From positions 10,483,001 to 10,547,000 of the forward strand of contig CM034126.1 in the NCBI GenBank assembly GCA_019914995.1: a stretch of 64,000 nt of DNA. Direction: 5' to 3'. The DNA is from Acanthochlamys bracteata (taxonomy: Eukaryota; Streptophyta; Magnoliopsida; Pandanales; Velloziaceae). Below are positions 1-11,600 of this stretch, piece by piece (within the stretch, counting starts at the first letter, position 1; each line of letters starts with the position of its first letter). Below the pieces are notes generated by a model that did no database searches, was not told the DNA's origin, and worked only from the letters and a program-made list of their open reading frames with translations. A program made the translations under genes and the position numbers.

Positions 1-1
1 A

Positions 2-921
2 GAAGAAAAGTTGGTGCAACAGCCTGATGGATCACGAGTGCCTGCAGAAATATATAATAGTCATAGATACTACCCGTATTTCAAGGTGAATATAATATTC
101 CAATTCATATTTATAATAATTTTATATTAGATAACTTACTAAATAATAAGTGTCTATTCCAGGATTGTGTTGGTGCAATTGATGGAACACATATTCGAGT
201 TAAGGTTTCCTCAAGAGATGCTCCTAGATATCGTGGTAGAAAAGAATATCCTACACAAAATGTCCTTGCTGTTTGTACTTTTGATCTCAAGTTCACGTAT
301 GTTTTAGCCGGTTGGGAAGGATCAGCATCAGACTCTAGAATTTTAAAAAGTGCATTAAGAAGACGCTTTCCACTACACATACCACAAGATAATCATGTAT
401 GAATATAAATATAAATAAGTTGTTCATTAATAGTTTGGTAACATGTTTTTGATATGTTGATTTTAGGAAAATTCTATCTTGTCGATGCTGGTTTCATGAC
501 AACGAGTGGACTAATTACACCTTATAGGAGGGTCAGGTATCATTTACAAGAGTATTCATCAAATCCACCAAAAAATTATCGGAAATTATTTAACCTTCGA
601 CATGCATCATTGCGTAATACAATTGAAAGAGCGTTTGGCATACTCAAGAAACGGTTCCCAGTTATATCAAGTTCGGATGAACCGTTTTTTGGTGTTGAAA
701 CCCAAACAAAAATCATACTAACATGTTGTATTATACATAACTATATTATAAGTGAAGATCCAGATGATGACCTTATTAGAGAAGTAGATGAGGAGCTTGC
801 CAACCAACCAATTGCAGCCAACACTCATTATGATGATGATGGTCACAGTGAAGACACACAGCGAGGAGAGTCAATTAGGGATCAAATTGCGCAAGTTATG
901 TGGAGGGATTACACTAGATAG
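2..921 (+). CDS. PIF/Harbinger transposase (DDE nuclease), 5' truncated by window edge
   Basis: This is the catalytic nuclease that excises and inserts the element. Three coding segments are seen: 2-85, 163-396 and about 466-921. The middle one holds CVGAIDGTHIRV, containing the first catalytic Asp, and GWEGSASDSRIL with the second. The third opens with GKFYLVDAGF and has NTIERAFGILKKRF, supplying the catalytic Glu, so the D-D-E triad is present. The first intron (86-162) has clean GT-AG ends and keeps phase. The second (397-466) does not: its GT and AG sites join one base out of phase. Either an unusual splice site is used or there is an indel. The N-terminal part lies beyond position 1. The family call is secure; activity is doubtful. 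Confidence 0.85.
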
Positions 922-1142
922 TAATGTCTTATTATATGTATCTTTTAATATTGTTATTTCTATGATGTTTACAAAATATTAACTATGATGTATGAATTAT
1001 ATTATTAATCATGCGTTTATGATTGACATTATGTTTCGTACGTGTGATATCATACATTTAGATGTTGTTTAGTATTTTTACTATTTGATAAATTAACTTT
1101 TTTATTGTATGTGTTTTTTTGTATGGATTTAAAGACGTCAAA

Positions 1143-2102
1143 ATGTCAAAGAGAAAGACAAGTGCTAGTAGCCAAGTTCATCTTTTATGGACTTCGGTTA
1201 TGGATGATGCTCTTATTGATGCTTTACTTCATCAAAATGATATGGAAAATCGGGTTAACGGAACCTTCACGACACACGCATATGATATTGTGTTAAAGGA
1301 GATGAAAGAATTATTTCCAGATAAAGCATTAGATAAAGAAAAGCTTCAAAGTCGTATTAAGTATATTAAAAAAAAATTTGCTCCAGTATGGAACTTATTT
1401 AAGGGTGGTTTTAGTGGATTTGCCTGGAACCGTACTACGGGTAAGTTTGATGCTGAGCCTGCTGTCTGGGAAGAATTGATTCAGGTATATTTTTTCTTCA
1501 GTTATTTCATTTGAAAAGGTATAAACTTGTATATTATTTTATTAAACTCATCTTCTAATAATATGATTTTGTTATTTCAATTGTAGCAAAATCTTGAGGC
1601 TGCTGAATGGAGAAACAAGTCATTTTCTCTTCCTTATGATAAATTAAGTATCCTGTATGGAGGTGATAGAGCTTCGGGACATAGAGTTGCAAATTTTGCT
1701 GAAATGAGAAATATTTTGAACAGAGAGCAATCTGGAAACAGAATTCAAGAAATAGATGAATTGGTTTCTGAAAATCGCGTTGATTTGGAGGATTTTCATG
1801 TCAGAAGTGCGGATACTGAAAGACGACAATCACCTGCATCTGTTGATCTCCATTCACAAACTATGGCAAGTACTTCGTCTAGGATTCGAAAATCCAAATC
1901 AAAGGCAAGTTCGAGTGCTGCCGCAGACAAAATGACTGATGCTATTCTACAAGTTGCTCAAGCTATTACCAACTTTGCCTCAGGTAAGGAAACCCCTCCA
2001 ATGTCAGGTGATGAGGTCGTTATTCTCTTAAATGAACTTGGGTTTGAAGGTCGCCTTCGTCGACAATGTTATATTTTTCTTATGAGAAATCTACGGAGTT
2101 AA
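1143..2102 (+). CDS. Harbinger-associated Myb/SANT-like DNA-binding protein
   Basis: The protein has two exons, 1143-1484 and 1587-2102, joined in phase at GT-AG sites, giving 285 residues. The N-terminal 100 residues form a Myb/SANT-like domain beginning HLLWTSVMDDALIDALLHQ and including a KLQSRIKYIKKKFAPVW segment, as in plant L10-interacting MYB-like proteins and the second ORF of PIF/Harbinger elements. In that superfamily this protein binds subterminal DNA and helps bring the transposase to it. The middle is Ser-rich and basic (SRIRKSKSKASSS). The C-terminus resembles the conserved tail of this family. The ATG at 1143 was chosen because it directly precedes a basic stretch and the domain. 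It lies 221 bases after the transposase stop on the same strand. The reading frame is intact. Confidence 0.82.
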
Positions 2103-2756
2103 GATCATTACTGCAATTTCCAGTAGAAGAACGTAAGAAACTTTTGTTGTCAATAATGTCACTTGATTAATCATGTTGATATTGTATTTCTAGTAACTAG
2201 TGCTAGTAGCTTGTTCGGGTGGAGTGAAAACTTTATTCTAGTTGATGTCGTATTGATGTAGTATTATCTGATGTTGTATTATATATTATTGATATTTGTA
2301 GTATTTATGTAATATTATATCATATTATTGTATCATGTGTTTGTATTATGTTGATGATATCACTTGCAACTATAAGACCGTGGTTTGTAATTTATTCTTG
2401 TTAATGCTATTGAAGTAAATTTGAAACATTTTTGTATTGACTGTTTTTCATTTTTTATGACAGTAGTTGTTGAGAAAAATATTTTTTTATTGTTTCGCAA
2501 AATAAAAAATAAGATTTAATATTTTTATCTCAAAGATAAACAAAATTATGCAATTTACATATTTTTTTCAATTATTACAAAAAAATACATATACAAGGGT
2601 ATTTTTGTCTTTTTTATTTTTTTACTTCCTTCTTCTTATTAATTTATCCAAACACTATCAAAATTTTCTTCTTCTCTTCCTTCTCCTTCTTTTCCTATCT
2701 CTCTCTTTCTTTCTATTTCTATTTCTTTATGAACCCTTCATCCAAATACAGCGTTA

Positions 2757-5159
2757 GTGTCATCCCGAAAAAGCGAGTGGTAAAAAATTTGGTAATCATA
2801 CGAAATGTGAAGGTTGCAAATTATTTTTTAATTATCATAAAAGTGTCTGGACTTTTACTAAATAAATTTAAAATTAAAAATGTATATCTTAATCAAGACA
2901 CGTTTAATCAACATCTTATTACTTGTTGAACCAATTTAATAACCAAATAGTAGATAGACGAGATCCCTAATTTGAAATTATATTTGTCTATATTTTAATA
3001 TAAAAACATATATCGAAAAGTCATATTATGCAATAGTGATCATAACACGGAAAACTTATTTTTATAATAATTGTGATGAATTAATTTTTTTTAAAAACTA
3101 ATTAACTATTACAAAAGAAAATCTAAATATTTATAAATATTATTTAAAATTATTAATAAATAATATTGAACTAAATATTTTTAACAGTATTATTTTTATG
3201 ATAATATCTCACTTAAAATATGAAAAATATATATTGGTAGATATAAAATTTGACTAAATTAGATACTTGATAGGATGCAGAGTATAAGATTTAGAAGCAA
3301 CGTCTTAACCAAAAATTTAAAAATTATCAAGAAACGGATAAAGAGGAGAAAGAAGGCCATACCGCATATACTGACTATCCCAAGCATATGCTTGAACAAA
3401 CAACGAAGAGATAAAAGGGCATATTTACCAACCCTTTAAATTTTATTTTTTTAAAATTTACTTCTAATATAATATAAATAAATATTTTTTTAATAAAAAT
3501 TATTTTTAGAACTTATGATAAATAAAAAAATTATATAAACATTATATTTATTAAATGTTTTTAATTTTTAATTTAATTTTTTAAATTATTTTTAGAAAAA
3601 TAAATTTATCTTAAAATAAACACAGTAACTCTAGACTAATGAGATATTTGGAAATATTTATTGAAAAATAACTTTTTAAAAAAAATATATTTTGAAAATT
3701 TTTTTTAAATAAGATTTATTTTTTTACTTCAAAAAAATAATATAAATAACTAATAAAAAAATTTTACGATGTAGAAAATTTTTGTATTATTAAAAATTTT
3801 TAAATAATTTTATAAAATATAAAATAAAAAATTATTGAAAAAAAAAGGTTCTCCAAACATGGCTGAAGATTATAGTCAATTATGAAACTTTAGCAGTAGA
3901 ATGTGCATGGCATGTTCAAAAAACAAAAACATGAAGCATTTTGCTAGCAGTTTCACCTGCAGCTAGCCACAAGGTAATCATGCATGTCACACAGTCGTAC
4001 GGATCGCTGGTTTCTGAACATACAGCTCAATGTCTGAATGATCTATCTGGTTCTGATCTTAAAAGGTCTTTTATAAGCTCAACGACAAAGGAGTCCCTCA
4101 TGTTCTGCTAGCCTCTTCAGAAATCAGAGATCTATAATTAATGATCGACCTCCGTAAGCGAGTGATAAACACCTTCACCTGTGTATACCATCGTAACATG
4201 AAGGATATATTTTATTTTATTTTGTAAATCATTTTTAAAAAAATATTTATAATAAATTTGTATTTATTTTTAAATTCTTTTTTCTCATAAATTTGATAAT
4301 TTATTTTTAAAATTTATTCTTAGTAACTTTTTGACAAATAAGTAATAATAGATCAAAATTAACATGACTTAACATAATGACTAAAGACTTAAATAATTTA
4401 GATCTTTCGCTAAATTTGATATATAATTAAACCGAATTAAGAAAATATATTCATATAACTAACTTCACTAGAGAGAGATAAAATTTTAGTTTATTGTGAT
4501 TACTTTCTAACAAGTAAATAAGTTCGAAGTTGGTCTAATGCGATGAGGTTGAGAAATAACGTCTCCCGATGAGTAAGAATGTAAGTGCAAGAATTCATTC
4601 ATTCTTCAAACGATCTATTGTTATGAATGGCTAATCAGGAAGCAACATCTGAACTCACAAGAGCTCCTAGTGCAACTAATACCGTTCGAGCACCTATCAT
4701 TCTAAGAGCTAGAGCTAGCATTCCACCTAAATAGAACTCTAAGTATTTTTCGCCAACCGTCTGACAATGCTCTAATGGTCCTCTACTTTTTATGAACAAA
4801 AGTTGGATGGCCCCCAAGCTTTTACAAATAGTTAATTGCCTTATATGCCATGATTCTAAAGATCTCCTAAATGAACATGCAATATTTTGTTTCTCCTAAT
4901 GCATCAAGTATATATATCATCGGTAAGCTCATTGTGCAGCAATGAGAAAAATATCTATATTTGCTTAACAATTTACTTATTGCATTAGATTTACTTAATT
5001 GTATCGTTTATTTAGTTAATAAGCTGTGATTCTTTGTGGAATCACAATAAGTGGCATAAGTGCAATAATCTACGGACGATGGTTACGCCTCTAGTAGGCG
5101 AAGAATCAAATTATTCAGACTAGACACCATTGAAACTGGGCATGACCTTTCGTCGGCCT
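2757..5159. other. Intergenic AT-rich DNA without a recognisable gene
   Basis: No supported reading frame is seen. From about 3430 to 3840 the DNA is almost entirely A/T with runs such as ttttttacttcaaaaaaata, which resemble MITE-like copies elsewhere in the window. The stretch at 3850-4200 is of more normal composition but shows no coding pattern. The short reading frame at 4635-4817 (-) resembles nothing I know. Confidence 0.5.
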
Positions 5160-6785
5160 CTTTCATCTCTTATGCTACAAAGAACAGAGCCAACAAAAAA
5201 GAGAAGCACTTGCAATTAATAATTACTCAGATTGTTACCAGCTTAGCACACATAGTTGAAAAACAAGACAGAGCAAAGATAACAATAAAAGAGTTGATAC
5301 AAACTTACGGTGATCTAAGCCCTACCTCATCACAAAAATGCATAGAATTGACAGAGTATAGAGATCACAATGCCAAACTTTTGGCCCATCTCATCCCTCC
5401 CTCTGTTTGCGACCATCTCAACACCTGCATTGAAAAATCCTTCATTATTCCCTCTTCCTGCTCCTTCACAAAACAATCGCACTCTATTCCTTCGGTAGTC
5501 CTCACTATCTAGTCACTCTCCAACTCAATTTTCCCCCTTATCCCACCACCTTATTTTCCACAGCTTCTCCACTCGCCACCTCAATCAACCCCCTCCCTAT
5601 CTCCCGCCAAATGTTAGCCTTACATGGCCTCCTTCCATAGCTAATTTTTCCATTCCCGCATCACCTCCACAATTTCAAACCATCCCATCCAGTAGCACCT
5701 CCCCAATTTCAAACTATTCCATCACATTTATATTAAATCCCACCGCTATCTCCAATTTTAACTTTTGATATCCCACACTCTCAAATGAGTACTTTTTTCA
5801 TGGCCTCAGAACCCACCTGAGTTTGTGCATCGCCCACTCGCACTCTATTGCCTGCCACACACTTCCCTACACACTCACTACTGCGTGATAAATATGAACT
5901 ACCCATTTTTTATGGCACTGAACCGCAAGATTGATTATATTCGGCCAAAATTATTTTTGCTACAATCGCACAATCCATCAAGATCAGACTGCCATCGTGG
6001 TCATGTATTTCACTTACGAGGCTAATAGACCAAAACTTCAAAAGAGACCGGCCACATCATTCTTAGAATGAGTTATCTGATATAATTCTATATCGATTTG
6101 TGCCAACAACATTCGGTGTTCCTAATTTTGAGTTATAAAGATTCTTCCAAATTGGATCCATCGTAAACTACCAAAAAGTGTTTGAGGACCTTCGGATCGC
6201 ATGTCGTTCGCAACTGAGCGAGATCTCGTCAGACGATTCTGTAGTGGCTTACAACAGAAGTTAGTTTTAGAAGTAATAGCTCAGCGGCTTCAGGACCTAC
6301 AGTCTGCTTATATGTTGGCCAAACTTTACGAACAGAAGGTCGCAATGGAGCAAGCTTCTAAACTCTGACGAACACTGCCCTCCAAGTCTCTTGCTATTTG
6401 CTCGGCAGTGTAACGTCCCTTTTCTTTTTCCACCTCACCGGTTTTCATTACTTCTACACTCTGACTTCACCATCCACACCAGCTATTCGGACGCCTTCAA
6501 CTAAATTAACTGCAATGTAAATTAATCTACGCCACGCCAAGAGCCTTTAATTGTAGTGTGACTCAAAATACGACCGTAACTACTAGTGCTCTGCACGATT
6601 ATACACCATTGCTAGTAGTGAAGATGACTAACTTAAAGATTTCTCTATAGCGAGACCACTCTCGAGGATGCAACTCTATTTTTAAGTGTCATTTATGGCC
6701 TCGTTGGACCTCAAACCATCAGAGCCATTAGCTGCATAAAAAAAGAAATTTTCATTCTTATTGACTTTGGCAAGTGCATGTTTTG
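5160..6785 (+). pseudogene. Decayed Ty3/Gypsy retrotransposon gag-protease fragment
   Basis: Translation across stops and shifts gives a gag-like order. FYGTEPQD followed by a stop where Trp is expected (about 5908-5934) matches the 'F.GTDPQDWL' start of the Gypsy gag domain. ATERDLVRRFCSGLQQKL and the LQDLQSAYMLAKLYEQKVA stretch (6200-6360) match the usual 'F..GL...I..EV' and 'A..LA...E.K' blocks. A degraded CD.KY zinc-finger remnant lies near 6555. At 6720-6775 IRAISCIKKEIFILIDFGK matches the start of the aspartic protease, with the expected DSG changed to DFG. Stops are frequent, no reverse transcriptase follows, and no long terminal repeats are evident. It is a dead fragment; the left limit is approximate. 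Confidence 0.72.
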
Positions 6786-8394
6786 AATGCGTAAAATTTT
6801 ATTTCATCTCGTAAGCTTTTCAAAATTTATATATTTTAAATATTTATTAAATTGAGAACTTTATCTATATTTTAGTATTTAGAAACTTATCAATTTAACT
6901 TTTAAACTACTTTTACTTTAAATCCATTTTCAAATAAACCTAAAATTAAAAATTAAATTTATTTTTAATCCTCTTTTGAAAGAGCTTCATTTTTTATTTT
7001 ACTATTTTTATATAATTCAATTTCACGTATTTAAAATATATCCTAAATCAGCTCGCATGAAGCTTTGCAAAATAGCAGCATCATGAAATGTACTAACTTC
7101 TTTTTGGAAAGTGTGCACGTAATGATAAACTGGCACCCCAGTCCGTGCTTGTCTACGTACGGCTGTTGAAACTTGCGTTATAAAATGTTTCTATTTCAAA
7201 ATTACTTAGTTAAAACTAACTCATTTCACATTTGAATTTAGAGTGTTTTAAACATCCATAATTTCAATTTTTTTTAAATTTTAAATTCAAATAATTTATA
7301 TATTTTAATTATATAAATTTTTAATTTTATTATTTATATATTTTTTAATATAATTATATATTTTAATTTTTAATATACTTTTAAATTTTATTAAATAATA
7401 AATATTGAACTTTTATTTTTATTTTATTTTTTATTTTTTATTTTTACGAAATTCAGTTATCGACATTTAAAATACGCTCTTACGAAAAATAAAAATTTTA
7501 AACTAAAACTTTTATAATTTTTGAAAAATAAATTTGTTATTTTTTAGATTTTAAAATATACATATAATAGTTATATAATATAAAATTTATTATATTTTTA
7601 AAATTTTAAGAATTATTTCTAGAACACTACAAATAATATTTTGAGACTATGAAAAAACTTGCCCCAGAACGTAACTTCAAACAACGTCTCAGTCTAAAAA
7701 CGTAGGATATGAAAATAAATCTTAACGACTGAATTTTGTAAAAGTTAAATTCGATAAATAAATAAATTCAAGCTTCACACGCATATAATAAAGTTTGAAA
7801 TAAATTTTGATAAAAGTAAAATTCAAGTAAAAAATAAAGCTTGAAATTATATTAAAATATATGAAATCCCAAATCAAAATTTGAAAAAACAAATTCGGTG
7901 GCCTTGAAATATGCCAGGTTAACGTTAAACTTAATTTTTTCAAATAAGGTTGTACTTTAAATTTTAAAATTAAATTTGGTAAAAAATAAGATTTTTTATT
8001 TATTTTATATTAAAAATGAGTTTGAAGGTAATATTTTTCGTTTTAAATTTTAAATTTGAAAATAAAATTCTATTGAAAAATTGAATTGGATTTTTTATAT
8101 TTACTTTATATTGAAAGTGAAGTTTTATTTTTTAAAAAATAAGTTTATATGCAGATAATCATGTTCTTAAAGATTTGAATATAAGGAAACGCTCAAATAG
8201 TCAAATCTTTGACGCAGATTCAAGTTAGTTAAGATTTTTGTTTAATTCTGAAAATTTCCAACACAGATTCAAAAAAGATCAATTTCAGCTAATGCTAATC
8301 AACTACCAAATACTACCTTATTACTTTACAAATACATACATTGAGGTTCAGAAGTCAACTCCGGATATTTTACTTTATTTCATATTCTCGTCGC
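6786..8394. other. Intergenic AT-rich DNA upstream of the PRD3-like gene
   Basis: No gene is supported. The stretch at 7240-8130 is very A/T-rich. It contains imperfect repeats about 87 bases apart near 7955-8125, built around ttttaaattttaaa and a run resembling tttatattgaaagtgaag. Related sequence appears at 61400-61690. It looks like decayed non-autonomous transposon DNA. Confidence 0.45.
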
Positions 8395-8402
8395 TATAAA
8401 TA
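8395..8402 (+). promoter_or_regulatory. Probable TATA box of the PRD3-like gene
   Basis: TATAAATA sits about 210 bases before the chosen start codon, in a GC-richer patch after a long AT-rich intergenic region. Transcription would then begin near 8425-8430, just before or within a 58-bp-period duplicated leader. Inferred from motif and position only. Confidence 0.5.
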
Positions 8403-8429
8403 CCAGCATCCCTGAACACAACCCGCGCC

Positions 8430-8539
8430 AGTAACCATTTTCACAGATCTCCTTCAGTTCCACTACTCTCTAGAGCGAAAGCGCCCTAGTAACCATTTTC
8501 ACAGATCTCCTTCAGTTCCGCTACTCTCTAGAGCGAAAG
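8430..8539 (+). repeat. Two-copy tandem duplication in the 5' leader (58-bp period)
   Basis: The block beginning agtaaccattttcacagatc at 8430-8481 is repeated at 8488-8539 with only one or two differences. Both copies end ctctctagagcgaaag. They lie between the TATA box and the start codon of the PRD3-like gene, so they would sit in its 5' untranslated region. Confidence 0.85.
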
Positions 8540-8611
8540 AGCGAGAAGGAGATAGAGATTTGAACTTTGCTTTTGGTCTCGATCTGGATCGGCCTCTGTG
8601 CTTCTATCCTG

Positions 8612-11600
8612 ATGAATATGAAGATCAACAAAGCGTGCGATCTGAGTTCGATTTCCGTTCTCCCACCTCAATCCAGGTTTCTCTTGATGATATTCCTCGT
8701 TTTTCTTCAGTTATTTTTAAGTGTTTCTAATTCACCGACTCTTCACTCTCTCTATTTTACCTGTGTTTTAATAGTTGTTTTCTTCAATTGATTGAAGGAT
8801 TGTTAATGTTCGGGACAGTGACCGCAAATCCTTACTCGAATCACGTTTTCTGCCGATTTTCTCCCTCGTATCTGTAATCCTCTTATCTTTTTACCGGTTG
8901 ATTTAAGAGGATTAATTTTGTCTCAGTATCCCTGTGCCTCTTGATTTCTGCTTCGTTTTTTGTTTCTCCGTCGGGTTGGGTTGACATTTTCAGATAACTT
9001 TAATTCTTAAATCTGAATTCGATCTTCTCTCTCATGTTTCTAATTATTATTTGTTAAAATTGTTGTCGTTGATTCGGCGCCCCTCCTGGAATATTCAGTA
9101 GTTTTTTTCTATTGCTTAAAACATCTGGTGCTGTTTGGAATTTCAGGAGGATGAATCCGTTGAGCTGTAGAGCGGAGCCATCAGGATTGAAAAGCCAGTG
9201 CGGAGTCATGGGGTCACAGCCACTCCGATCACAGTCACAGCAATCTTTCTCGCAAGGGATCTCACTCTCTCAGCTCTCTCAGAGTTCATTTGAGGAAAAT
9301 TTCTCCAATGATCAGGTCTGGCTTTAGATTTTTCTAGATAGTCAATCTAATAAGTTCTGCCTTTGACAGCTGATCTTTCTCTACATTTCTGTCTGTCTGA
9401 TTTTGAGTAATTTCCTTAATAAGATTATGTCTCCTTCTGTAATCTAATTATTATCTTCTCTGAAGTAAGAGGTATCTATCTCTCAGCTTTGTCTTCTTCA
9501 TGCTATATCTTCTACACTTGTTTCATTTTGTTTGGAACTGTGTATACTATCCGCTAAAATTGTACATACTATTCCATGTGAGGTCACTCCTGACAACTCC
9601 GAAACCGTTCTTCTAATCAGGTTTAATCTTGCACCTAACAAATTCTATACTAACATGAGTACATTAGGCATCTTATTGTAACTTAACCTGTTATCATGTT
9701 TGGTTTCATTAACTATGTATAGACAACCAATGATTCCATCAGATGTAGCGTTTGGAAGAGGATATGACTAGTATAATATCAAAAATAGATTTTATATTGT
9801 GGAACTATTAAACTGATGTTACATACAACTAACTGTGCTGGATTACAGTACTGGATTACATTAGTGAAAGCTGACTAAAATTTTACTTTATTCCTAATGA
9901 TAAAATGTAATTTAAAAGCTTCAACGCACGTACTTTAAGAACCATACAGGGAGCTTTGTCATCACTTATCCATTTGCAGAGCTTAAGACTTCTGGACTTT
10001 TATGAAATGTGATTGTTGACATCTAGAGGCATATTGGCTATCAAATGTTGAATATAGTTTTTTACAGGATACCTGTTGGAATCTCATACTGCAATTCTTC
10101 ATTTTATAGTCTATTATGGTTTCATAATATCTTTGACTCTGTTGGTACTTAAAGTATGGTCTTATGCCCCTTAGTACAATTTCAGCTGTCAGTTTCTGTA
10201 TGTGCACTTCTTATTTCCATTAAAGCCTTACTTTTTTCCCTTGATTTTGTAGAGGTCTAGTACGCAAGATAAAGATAATTCATCAAAGAGATTATCAGCA
10301 TTGGCTCCAATTGCATCTACTAGGGAAGAGTCTCAGTTGCAGTTGTCCAAATCTTCCAACAATATTTTCCGCCGATGGAATTCATCTTCAGTTTCAGAAA
10401 GATGTAAGTATGATTGTCATGAAAATGAAGAATGCTGAATTTGAAATTCAGATGCTGATCTCTACTTTTCTTTCTCTTCACACTTCTGTTCAAGAATTGT
10501 GCAAGAATTAAGCTTGTGTTATGATATGTTGAAGTCCAAGGATTATTCGTAAATTGTTTTAAACAAGAGTTGAGATTGCTAATCTTGAAACAAAATATGC
10601 TTGTTTCTCCAGGTCAAGTGAGTGATGAACTTGAGCATAGACTTCGACTTGTGGAAACCTCTTTAAATAGGCTGGGATTGATCCTAGACACTGTTCAAAA
10701 TGATGTAATTCAAGTAAACCGAAATGCAAGGGATGTATCATTTGAAAGTAAGTTCGATATAACTGGCATTACTACACAACTGAATTTAATCCCACTGCTC
10801 TCTTCCTGGTTATAGTATTACTTTTGCCTATGTCTTGCTGTGAAACTAGTCCCAATTTTCTGTTGTTAGGTCAATAACTTGTATTATAGAGTGACATTCA
10901 ACATATTTAAGCCTTCATGATCCTTAATTTCAGCGGAAGATATACGACAGAAGATCTTGGCTGTAGAGAATACCATGCAGCAGCTTGTAAGTGATTAACT
11001 TGAGCATCGGATTGTGTTTTTCTCTGTAAACTATTGAACTAGGCTAACATATTTATTTTATTGATTTAATAGCTGAAGGGCCAACAAGATATTAAGGCAT
11101 CCCTTGATGCAAGTCTTAAGCCAGAATTAGATGGAGTCAAAATAGATGAACTTTCATTAGCATTAACAAGAGTGCCAGAGAAGATTGAAGCACATCTAGT
11201 GAAACTCCAAGAACATATGTGTAGGACCTTCGGTGAAGAGTTACAGGTACTTAACTCATAATTGTTTCTATATTTTTGGGTTCCTTATGATGAGTTTTCT
11301 GGAGTATGCCTACTCTAAGACGTCGAATGTAGAACTTCTCTATGGAATCACTTTTTGCATGCTCATCTTATCTCACAGGTCATTGGAGTAAAGTTTCTCT
11401 TTCAGCCTAATGAACGGCTATGTCCTAATTCCTAGGAACAAAATTTTGTTAAAAATTTAGCTCCTGATTACCCTTTTCCTGTCCGAGTAACATCCATTTT
11501 GTCATGATTATGAAGCTGGACAACATTATACTTATCAGCTCTGTATTATACATTTCAGAAAGATATAAAAGGATTTAACAGGTTAGAGTTCTTATATATA

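Larger units (their letters stand above)
1..2753 (+). mobile_element. PIF/Harbinger DNA transposon, right part
   Basis: The element carries the two genes typical of PIF/Harbinger transposons on one strand: a DDE transposase (2-921) and a Myb/SANT-like protein (1143-2102). The right terminus is read at 2753, where CATCCAAATACAGCG is followed by TTA, the 3-bp target typical of this superfamily. A second ATCCAAACA-like motif lies just inside it, near 2647. The left terminus is outside the window, so length and the paired target duplication cannot be checked. The boundary is inferred from motif similarity to the element at 48282-50889, whose inverted ends also read GCTATGTTTGGAT. The transposase join looks one base out of phase, so this copy may be inactive. 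Confidence 0.85.

Noticed and set aside
5210..5512. Open frame of 100 residues read as an independent gene
   Set aside because: It lies immediately upstream of, and in keeping with, the decayed Gypsy gag region, and ends at stops as the rest does.
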